From Bacteroides intestinalis DSM 17393 (GTDB lineage: Bacteria; Bacteroidota; Bacteroidia; Bacteroidales; Bacteroidaceae): a stretch of 64,000 bases of DNA. The notes beneath the pieces were generated by a model. That model worked only from the letters and a program-made list of their open reading frames with translations. It made no database searches and was not told the DNA's origin. Location of the stretch: assembly GCF_000172175.1 (NCBI RefSeq), contig NZ_ABJL02000008.1:992001-1056000 (forward strand), written 5' to 3'. Shown one piece after another: positions 16,718 to 23,772 of this stretch (its first letter is position 1; each line of letters opens with the position of its first letter). The position numbers were made by a program, and so were the translations under genes.

Positions 16718-17857
16718 TTATTTTGTGACCAACAAAACAAAACCAACTTCATCTTTTTCATTTCGCATACGGACAATATTCACGCGCGAATTATCACTTT
16801 CAAGCAATCCCCGAAGCTGGGATAATGCAGTTTTTCTTTTACTTTCCAAACCAATATCATCCAAATTCCAACAACAAATTTCAGTTATTCTATCATTCGA
16901 CAAAAAATGGTCTTTAGCATGGATAAAAGCACATAACAACTTATACGGCTGCTTAGAACATTGTTTCACCTGCCCTTTATAAGTTATGGTCATTTCCCTT
17001 TCATCAAAAAGAATCTCACGTAGTTGGTATTTAGCATTACCAAGGCTACAAACTATCTCATCATCTGATACAATCGTATCAGATGATAAAATTGTATCAG
17101 ATAATAAAAATTCATCATGACGGACAAGAACATCGGATGACAGAACATTCACTTTATCATTTGGAACTCTATTCCTATTATATATAAGTAGAAATACCAA
17201 GATGCATATTCCTAATATTAACACTCCAATATATAAGACAATATCCATACGCCTCCAGTCTGCACACCACCACACAGACGGTGCAGATAAATAGGCTTTC
17301 ACTGAAAGAAAATACATATTATCCAAATAATAATCTCCGAGTTTATTTTCAGGCAGACAAAGGGTAGGATTTCCAGCAATAGTTCGTTGAAAGCTCTTTT
17401 CAGTATTGGGCATTTGAGACATAAATTCAAGAGCAGAATAATAATGAGGTAAACTTGCATCCAACTTTTTTTGCCACTGCTCATTCAATCCACCAATTGA
17501 AGAACCTTTATGTTTAAATAAGTAACAAACCATAGAAGCCAATAAATCAGAAGAGAGCAAACGCTTCTGCTCTTTTACAGAATCCACATTCACAACCAAT
17601 GTACCTGTAGCCGTTATCATACGACGCTGAGGATTCTTTACCTCATTTTTATCACCACTTGCTGAATATGGTACTCCCAAATTATCAAATTCCTGACTAA
17701 CCCATCCCACCGCTGCATCTTTCAATAACATTTTGGCAGTCTGTTTATCTTTCTCTTGATTCTCCACACCGCTCAGATATAGCGAATGTACAAGTACCCC
17801 TACGGTTATCAGCAGCAATCCGCACAATATGTATAATGTTTGTTTATAGTATTTCAT
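16718..17857 (-). CDS. Membrane-spanning one-component regulator, C-terminal winged helix
   Basis: A 379-residue protein starting at MKYYKQTLYILCGLLL (17857); the frame extends upstream but that extension precedes the natural signal-anchor. Membrane helices lie at residues 7-28 and 206-226, with a periplasmic sensor region of about 175 residues between them. A cytosolic Ser/Asp-rich repeat linker follows (about 249-270), then a C-terminal winged-helix domain (280-379) like that of OmpR/PhoB regulators, with a HAKDHFLSNDRITEICCW helix region. It is like ToxR with reversed topology. Being first in the block, it probably controls the NVEALA/propeller genes. Confidence 0.75.
   Translation of the reverse strand: MKYYKQTLYILCGLLLITVGVLVHSLYLSGVENQEKDKQTAKMLLKDAAVGWVSQEFDNLGVPYSASGDKNEVKNPQRRMITATGTLVVNVDSVKEQKRLLSSDLLASMVCYLFKHKGSSIGGLNEQWQKKLDASLPHYYSALEFMSQMPNTEKSFQRTIAGNPTLCLPENKLGDYYLDNMYFLSVKAYLSAPSVWWCADWRRMDIVLYIGVLILGICILVFLLIYNRNRVPNDKVNVLSSDVLVRHDEFLLSDTILSSDTIVSDDEIVCSLGNAKYQLREILFDEREMTITYKGQVKQCSKQPYKLLCAFIHAKDHFLSNDRITEICCWNLDDIGLESKRKTALSQLRGLLESDNSRVNIVRMRNEKDEVGFVLLVTK
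17060..17087. repeat. Inverted repeat inside regulator gene
   Basis: Arms 17060-17071 and 17076-17087 are perfect 12-base complements with a four-base loop, and a further partial copy follows at about 17092-17104. They encode the repeated LSDTI/SSDTI/VSDDEI linker peptides, so the symmetry may simply be repeat expansion within coding DNA. Confidence 0.7.
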
Positions 17858-17880
17858 GGCATTTATAAATGTGTATGCCA

Positions 17881-17888
17881 CAAAAGTA
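17881..17888 (-). promoter_or_regulatory. Bacteroides -7 promoter box for membrane regulator
   Basis: TACTTTTG on the minus strand fits TAnnTTTG, 23 bases before the regulator start codon at 17857. A CTTG lies about 20 bases further upstream and may act as the -33 box. Confidence 0.5.
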
Positions 17889-18395
17889 CATAAAAAGAAG
17901 CCCATCATCAAGCAATTATACCGTAAAGTCACTACAGATTTAAAAACATCTTCTGAATATAGCCAGGCATCATTTATGTGCGCTCAAAAAATCCCCTTTT
18001 AGACTACAATTATAAAGTTTTTTCAGCCAGCAAATATAAAGAATACACTCTAATATTTCCTGAAAGACATACATCATTTTATTTAATAAACAGGAGTTTT
18101 AAACAGCTATTACCCACTGATTATCAATACATTGAAAATTTACAAATAAAAAAACTAAGAGGCCAATTTAGGGTCAGGGTCACTTATAGCCCCGTATTTT
18201 AGCCAAATGAAGGGAGTGCTTCTATTCCATGTCAAGAAAAATAGCATTCAAAAGCAATAGATAATGCGGATATGAACACAATCCAACTCCTGATCCGCAT
18301 AAATAATATTAAGTTTCAGAGATTAAGCCGCTGCATCGCCACTTTTATCCCTTTTCGCTGCGACGGTTAAGGAAAATTGTAGTAGGTACTTATTC

Positions 18396-18532
18396 TTTCC
18401 ACCATGGAGAAAGTTGCTTTCCATCACGGGGAAACTTTCTTTCCACCATGGTGGAAAGAAAGAAACTCCACGGTGGAAAGAATAAACGTTCGGATGGAAA
18501 AGGCTAACCGTTGGAAGGGAAAAAGCATAGGA
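18396..18532. repeat. Degenerate 22-base tandem repeat array
   Basis: Units starting with TTTCC or a variant begin at 18396, 18418 and 18440 (exact 22-base spacing), then about 18466, 18489 and 18511. Typical unit: TTTCCACCATGGAGAAAG plus four bases. Each unit is itself nearly palindromic (TTTCC..GGAAA). It lies 120-260 bases upstream of plsC. No coding function. Confidence 0.75.
18435..18462. repeat. 28-base perfect palindrome
   Basis: Bases 18435-18462 are identical on both strands, centred between 18448 and 18449 on CCACCATGGTGG. It is the most symmetric unit of the 22-base array. It could be a protein-binding site or a cruciform/hairpin element. Confidence 0.85.
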
Positions 18533-18624
18533 ATGCCTAAGAACGGAGTTAGCTATTGCATTTAGTTCATTGTATGTACCATTAAAAGTGCCATTGCCGG
18601 GTAGCATATCTAAATCAAATTATA

Positions 18625-18632
18625 TATCTTTG
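18625..18632 (+). promoter_or_regulatory. Bacteroides -7 promoter box for plsC
   Basis: TATCTTTG matches TAnnTTTG exactly, 22 bases before the start codon. No clear -33 TTTG is present. Confidence 0.6.
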
Positions 18633-18654
18633 CAGCAACAAAAATCCAACACTT

Positions 18655-19407
18655 ATGAAGATATTCTATTATATCTACCAAATATGTTTTGCATTGCCAA
18701 TTCTGCTGGTATTGACTATTCTTACGGCTTTGGTCACGATTGTCGGCTCACTGATAGGCGGTGCACACATCTGGGGATATTATCCCGGAAAAATATGGTC
18801 ACAACTAATTTGTGTTTTCCTGCTGATCCCTGTTAAGGTGCGCGGTCGGGAAAAGATACATAAACATACATCGTACGTATTCGTGCCCAACCATCAGGGT
18901 GCATTCGACATCTTCCTGATCTACGGATTCCTGGGACGCAACTTCAAGTGGATGATGAAGAAGAGCCTGCGGAAATTACCTTTCGTAGGGAAAGCCTGTG
19001 AAAGCGCAGGACACATCTTTGTAGACCGTTCTGGACCTAAGAAAGTACTGGAAACCATTCGTCAGGCAAAGGCGTCACTGAAAGATGGCGTATCATTGGT
19101 GGTATTCCCGGAAGGAGCACGTACTTTTACAGGACACATGGGATACTTCAAGAAAGGCGCTTTCCAGTTGGCAGACGAATTGCAATTGGAAGTAGTACCT
19201 GTCACTATCGACGGCTCATTCCAAATCCTACCCCGCACCGGTAAGTGGATACATCGCCATCGCATGATACTGACCATTCACGACCCTATCCCACCCAAAG
19301 GGCAAGGTATAGAAAACATCAAGGCGACGATGGCCGAAGCCTACGCCGCCGTAGAAAGTGCTTTACCGGAAGAATACAAGGGAATGGTGAAAAACGAGGA
19401 TCAGTGA
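18655..19407 (+). CDS. plsC: 1-acyl-sn-glycerol-3-phosphate acyltransferase
   Basis: A 250-residue membrane-associated acyltransferase that adds the second acyl chain to lysophosphatidic acid in phospholipid synthesis. Two N-terminal hydrophobic segments (residues 5-35 and 45-62), then the catalytic NHQGAFD (H-x4-D) near residue 78 and the substrate-binding VVFPEGART near residue 147 and VPVTIDGS near 185. Complete length for the family. It ends convergently with a seven-base overlap onto the DUF4369 gene. Confidence 0.9.
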   Translation: MKIFYYIYQICFALPILLVLTILTALVTIVGSLIGGAHIWGYYPGKIWSQLICVFLLIPVKVRGREKIHKHTSYVFVPNHQGAFDIFLIYGFLGRNFKWMMKKSLRKLPFVGKACESAGHIFVDRSGPKKVLETIRQAKASLKDGVSLVVFPEGARTFTGHMGYFKKGAFQLADELQLEVVPVTIDGSFQILPRTGKWIHRHRMILTIHDPIPPKGQGIENIKATMAEAYAAVESALPEEYKGMVKNEDQ

Positions 19408-20126
19408 TTGCTCTCCTCCATGCGTTGATGTTCCTCTATTAATTTCATATTCTCTTTGGCTTTATCGAGGAATTCCCTCACCAAAGGAGTACTCTTGAAA
19501 GACTGGGGAGCCGTACGGATGATATCCTCTATCTGTGGGGTCATGATGGGATAAGGCAGCGTGCTGCACATCATCATGAATACACTGGGACCAAGGACAT
19601 TCTCATAATTGGCAGAAATAAACTCCTTTATATAGTCATTCATTTCTTTTATCAAGGCCTCTCCCTCCTGAGTCAGTTGCTCATGGATGTCATCCAATGC
19701 GGCGCCATCCAGAACCATACGTGCCTCTTTCTTTTCCAGTTCTTCAATCTTCAGCTCAAGCGCATTGCGCTTTTCGATGAATTCATACAAAGCATTGTTT
19801 AGCGGTGTACCTTTAGCGGTGAGTTGAGAGTTGGATATGGAGACTTCAACTTTGCCGTTCTCAAGTACAAGAGGCATGATAGCCTCATCATTCATGTAGA
19901 GCGTCACCATCATTACAGAGTCTGACGGGCCACTCGTTGAGAACAAACCGTGCACCACTTCGGCAGAGTCAATTGTTATCCATTGCCCGTCGCGGAGCGT
20001 TTTCAGGTATAACATCTTACCGTCGAGACTGGTCACCGATGACACACCCTCCACTTTATACTTGCGACTGCACGAAGCAAAAAGCACGAGCAAAAGCATT
20101 AAGGGCAAAATACGGTTCACATTCAT
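19401..20126 (-). CDS. DUF4369 lipoprotein
   Basis: A 241-residue exported lipoprotein if started at MNVNRILPLMLLLVLFASC (20126); an ATG three codons upstream (20135) is equally possible, and the longer frame to 20207 is not needed. Cys 19 is the lipid site. The N-terminal half (GKMLYLKTLRDGQWITIDSA, then GLFSTSG and LENGKVEVSI) is the DUF4369 domain usually found in front of Bacteroides thioredoxin-like proteins, but no thioredoxin domain follows; instead there is a helical, coiled-coil-like Glu/Lys-rich segment (about 130-180). Function unknown. Confidence 0.8.
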   Translation of the reverse strand: MNVNRILPLMLLLVLFASCSRKYKVEGVSSVTSLDGKMLYLKTLRDGQWITIDSAEVVHGLFSTSGPSDSVMMVTLYMNDEAIMPLVLENGKVEVSISNSQLTAKGTPLNNALYEFIEKRNALELKIEELEKKEARMVLDGAALDDIHEQLTQEGEALIKEMNDYIKEFISANYENVLGPSVFMMMCSTLPYPIMTPQIEDIIRTAPQSFKSTPLVREFLDKAKENMKLIEEHQRMEESNH

Positions 20127-20287
20127 TCTAATCATGCAGGAAACGATTTTTAAGAAATACGATACAAAGGTACAACCTATTCGCGCTGTAAAGAAACTTT
20201 TTATCAATATTTAAATTTTGCTCTCTTTTTTCCATTAATAATCCTTATAAGGAGGGAGAAAAGAAAGGATATTTCATTTAGTTTACT

Positions 20288-20295
20288 TATTTTTG
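20288..20295 (+). promoter_or_regulatory. Bacteroides -7 promoter box for chuR operon
   Basis: TATTTTTG matches TAnnTTTG, 52 bases upstream of the chuR start. The gap implies a 5' leader of about 45 bases. Confidence 0.5.
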
Positions 20296-20347
20296 CAGTG
20301 ATAAGTAACAAAATGTAAACCCTATTACTGAAACAAGATAGTCTCCT

Positions 20348-21574
20348 ATGTCAACTTATGCTCCTTTTGCCAAGCCACTCTACGTCATGCTGAAACCGGT
20401 AGGGGCCGTTTGCAACCTTGCATGCGACTACTGTTACTACCTGGAAAAGAGCAAACTATACCAGAACAACCCCAAGCATGTAATGAGCGAAGAGTTGCTG
20501 GAAAAATTTATTGAAGAGTATATTAATTCGCAAACCATGCCGCAGGTAATGTTCACCTGGCATGGCGGGGAAACCCTGATGCGCCCGTTGTCTTTCTACA
20601 AAAAGGCGATGGAGCTGCAAAAGAAATATGCACGCGGACGCACCATAGACAACAGCATACAAACCAACGGAACCATGCTGACGGATGAATGGTGTGAATT
20701 CTTCCGTGAAAACAACTGGCTGGTGGGAGTTTCTATCGACGGGCCGCAGGAGTTTCATGACGAATATCGAAAAAACAAGCAGGGAAAGCCCTCTTTCGTA
20801 AAGGTGATGCAAGGCATCAATTTATTGAAGAAGCATGGTGTAGAATGGAACGGAATGGCGGTAGTGAATGACTACAATGCCGATTATCCGCTGGAATTTT
20901 ACAACTTCTTCAAGGAAATAGGCTGCCACTACATACAGTTTGCCCCCATCGTAGAGCGAGTATTCGGACATCAGGACGGACGACACCTCGCCTCACTCGC
21001 CGACCGGGAAGAGGTGGCTGAACTGGCGGACTTCTCCGTCAGCCCGGAACAATGGGGCAATTTCCTCTGTACTCTCTTCGACGAATGGGTGAAAAAGGAT
21101 GTAGGCACATATTACATTCAGTTGTTCGACTCTACCCTAGCCAACTGGATAGGCGAACAGCCGGGGGTATGCACCATGGCAAAGACCTGCGGGCATGCCG
21201 GAGTAATGGAATTCAACGGAGATGTATATTCCTGCGACCATTTTGTATTCCCCGAATATAAGTTGGGAAACATTTACCAGAAGACACTGGTGGAAATGAT
21301 GTACAGTGAAAAGCAACAGGCTTTCGGACAGATGAAACAGCAATCATTACCCACTCAGTGCCGTGAATGTGAGTGGCTGTTTGCCTGCAACGGCGAATGT
21401 CCCAAGAACCGTTTTGCACGGACGGCAAGCGGAGAACCGGGATTAAACTATCTATGTAAAGGGTATCACCGTTTCTTCAGTCATGTGGCTCCGTATATGG
21501 ACTTCATGAAGAACGAGCTGATGAATCAGCGCCCGCCTGCCAATGTGATGGATTTCATAAAAACAAAATCATAA
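20348..21574 (+). CDS. chuR: Anaerobic sulfatase-maturating radical SAM enzyme
   Basis: A 408-residue radical SAM/SPASM enzyme. The AdoMet cluster motif CNLACDYCYY is at residues 18-27; the C-terminal SPASM region holds the auxiliary cluster cysteines (CTMAKTCGHAG, YSCDHF, CRECEWLFACNGECPKNRF). It matches anSME enzymes, which oxidise an active-site Cys or Ser of sulfatases to formylglycine and are required for growth on sulfated glycans in Bacteroides. No sulfatase is nearby, so it acts in trans. Two S46 peptidase genes follow in the same direction, the first after 13 bases. Confidence 0.88.
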   Translation: MSTYAPFAKPLYVMLKPVGAVCNLACDYCYYLEKSKLYQNNPKHVMSEELLEKFIEEYINSQTMPQVMFTWHGGETLMRPLSFYKKAMELQKKYARGRTIDNSIQTNGTMLTDEWCEFFRENNWLVGVSIDGPQEFHDEYRKNKQGKPSFVKVMQGINLLKKHGVEWNGMAVVNDYNADYPLEFYNFFKEIGCHYIQFAPIVERVFGHQDGRHLASLADREEVAELADFSVSPEQWGNFLCTLFDEWVKKDVGTYYIQLFDSTLANWIGEQPGVCTMAKTCGHAGVMEFNGDVYSCDHFVFPEYKLGNIYQKTLVEMMYSEKQQAFGQMKQQSLPTQCRECEWLFACNGECPKNRFARTASGEPGLNYLCKGYHRFFSHVAPYMDFMKNELMNQRPPANVMDFIKTKS

Positions 21575-21587
21575 TAATCAAGTAAGA

Positions 21588-23747
21588 ATGAAAATTAAGA
21601 CCTATTTAGTGGCGCTCTCTGCGCTGGCGTTCGGTTCTGCAATGCGTGCCGACGAAGGAATGTGGTTGTTGCAGTTGATGAAACAGCAGAACTCCATTGA
21701 GTTAATGAAAAAGCAAGGGCTGAAACTGGAAGCAGACGACTTGTACAATCCGGGCGGAGTCTCACTGAAAGATGCGGTAGGTATCTTCGGAGGAGGCTGT
21801 ACGGGTGAGATTATCTCACCGGAAGGTCTGATCCTGACTAACCACCACTGTGGCTATGCTTCTATCCAACAACACAGTAGTGTGGAACATGACTATCTGA
21901 CAGATGGTTTCTGGGCTAAAAACCGTAGCGAGGAATTGCCTACTCCGGGATTGAAGTTCCAGTTCGTGGACCGTATTGAAGATATCACGGACATCGTAAA
22001 CCAGAAAATCGCTGCCGGCGAAGTGACGGAAGTGAATGCAATGACCCGCCCGTTCCTCAACAAACTGGCTAAGGAATTATTCGAAAAAAGCGATCTGAAG
22101 GACAAGAAGGGCATCGAAGTACAAGCATTGCCATTCTATGCCGGTAACAAATATTACCTGTTCTACAAGAAAGTATACACAGACGTACGCATGGTAGCTG
22201 CTCCCCCCTCCTCTATCGGTAAATTCGGTGGAGAGACGGACAACTGGATGTGGCCACGCCACACGGGAGACTTCTCCATATTCCGCATTTATGCTGACGC
22301 TAATGGTGATCCCGCAGAATATTCAGCATCAAACGTGCCCCTGAAAACTCCGAAATACCTGCCCATCTCAATCAAGGGGCTGGAGGAAGGTGATTATGCC
22401 ATGATTATGGGTTTCCCCGGAAGCACAAGCCGCTACCTCACCGTATCGGAAGTAAAAGAACGTATGGAAGCACAGAACCAACCCCGTATCACCATCCGTG
22501 GCGCACGTCTTGCCGTACTGAAAGAAGTGATGGCTGCCAGTGATAAGACTCGCATACAATATGCCAACAAATATGCCGGCAGCAGCAACTACTGGAAAAA
22601 TTCTATCGGCATGAACAAAGCGATCATTGATAATGATGTGCTGGGTACGAAAGCAGAACAAGAGAAAAGATTCGCAGAATTTGCCAAAGGCAAGCCGGAA
22701 TACGAAGGTGTAGTAGAGAAGATCGATGCCATTGTAAACCAAACGATGCCATTAACCACTCAGTATTATTATCTGATGGAAGCATTCAGCGGCGCCATTG
22801 AATTCGGTAGCCCGTACATGGTTATGGACAACCTGAAAAAAGGTCTGGAAGAAAAGAATGACTCTCTGATCAATAAATCCATAGAACAGTTGAAAGAAGT
22901 TTTTGCTGATATCCACAACAAAGACTACGATCATGAAGTAGACCGTAAAGTGGCTAAAGCTATCTTCCCGGTATATGCTGAAATCATTCCGGCAGAACAG
23001 CGTCCGGCTTTCTATCAGACTATCGAAAAGGAATTCAAAGGTGATTACAATGCATACATCGATGCTATGTATGACAACTCCATCCTGGCCAATCAGGCTA
23101 ACTTCGACAAGTTCTTAAAGAAACCTACGGTAAAAGCTATCGAAAAAGATATTGCAACCCAATATTCACATGCCAAGATTGAAAAGATGATGGCATTGGC
23201 AAAAGATTTGAACAGCACTTCCAAAGAACTGACCTTGCTGCACAAAGCATATATCCGTGGTCTGGGCGAAATGAAAGAGCCTGTTCCATCTTATCCGGAT
23301 GCCAACTTTACAATCCGTCTGACCTACGGAAATGTAAAATCTTACAATCCGCGTGATGCCGTACACTATAAATACTATACCACTACAGACGGTATTCTGG
23401 AAAAAGAAAATCCCGAAGACCGTGAATTCGTAGTTCCTGCCAAATTGAAGGAACTGATTCAGAAAAAGGATTTTGGACGCTATGCGTTGCCGAACGGTGA
23501 CATGCCGGTTTGCTTCCTGAGCACGAACGATATTACCGGTGGTAACTCCGGTAGCCCGGTACTGAATGCAAACGGTGAATTGATCGGATGTGCTTTCGAC
23601 GGTAACTGGGAGTCTCTGAGTGGTGACATCAATTTCGATAACAACTTGCAACGTTGCATCAATCTGGATATCCGTTATGTACTGTTCATCCTCGAAAAAC
23701 TGGGAGGATGCGAGCATCTGATCAATGAAATGACAATTGTTGAATAA
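21588..23747 (+). CDS. dpp7: S46 dipeptidyl-peptidase, DPP7-like
   Basis: A 719-residue exported serine peptidase with a signal peptide (MKIKTYLVALSALAFGSAMRA). S46 enzymes have a chymotrypsin-like double barrel plus a helical domain and release dipeptides from peptide N-termini in the periplasm. The catalytic His is in TNHHCGY (about residue 86), the Asp in the TDNWMWPRHTGD region (about 225), and the Ser in GGNSGSPV (about 650). The residue 18 after the Ser is Gly (FDGNW), as in P. gingivalis DPP7, which prefers hydrophobic P1 residues; DPP11 has Arg there. The second S46 gene starts 25 bases later. Confidence 0.9.
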   Translation: MKIKTYLVALSALAFGSAMRADEGMWLLQLMKQQNSIELMKKQGLKLEADDLYNPGGVSLKDAVGIFGGGCTGEIISPEGLILTNHHCGYASIQQHSSVEHDYLTDGFWAKNRSEELPTPGLKFQFVDRIEDITDIVNQKIAAGEVTEVNAMTRPFLNKLAKELFEKSDLKDKKGIEVQALPFYAGNKYYLFYKKVYTDVRMVAAPPSSIGKFGGETDNWMWPRHTGDFSIFRIYADANGDPAEYSASNVPLKTPKYLPISIKGLEEGDYAMIMGFPGSTSRYLTVSEVKERMEAQNQPRITIRGARLAVLKEVMAASDKTRIQYANKYAGSSNYWKNSIGMNKAIIDNDVLGTKAEQEKRFAEFAKGKPEYEGVVEKIDAIVNQTMPLTTQYYYLMEAFSGAIEFGSPYMVMDNLKKGLEEKNDSLINKSIEQLKEVFADIHNKDYDHEVDRKVAKAIFPVYAEIIPAEQRPAFYQTIEKEFKGDYNAYIDAMYDNSILANQANFDKFLKKPTVKAIEKDIATQYSHAKIEKMMALAKDLNSTSKELTLLHKAYIRGLGEMKEPVPSYPDANFTIRLTYGNVKSYNPRDAVHYKYYTTTDGILEKENPEDREFVVPAKLKELIQKKDFGRYALPNGDMPVCFLSTNDITGGNSGSPVLNANGELIGCAFDGNWESLSGDINFDNNLQRCINLDIRYVLFILEKLGGCEHLINEMTIVE

Positions 23748-23772
23748 CTGATCTATCTCCCCCTATTACAAT

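Larger units (their letters stand above)
17858..18654. other. 797-base intergenic region with promoter boxes and repeat array
   Basis: Between the divergent regulator gene and plsC. From 17858 to about 18290 it is AT-rich without a convincing gene; a 74-codon frame at 17978-18202 lacks any family signature or coding look. From 18396 it carries a 22-base repeat array and a long palindrome (listed separately). Promoter boxes for both flanking genes are at its two ends. Confidence 0.6.

Noticed and set aside
6384..17857. Capsule or O-antigen locus
   Set aside because: Apart from the Wzy_C-like protein there are no glycosyltransferases, flippases or sugar nucleotide genes.
17978..18202. 74-codon ORF in the gap upstream of the membrane regulator
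   Set aside because: No family resemblance, no promoter or start context, AT-rich; treated as non-coding.
18396..18532. CRISPR array
   Set aside because: Units are 22 bases, directly abutting, with no constant spacer and no cas genes.
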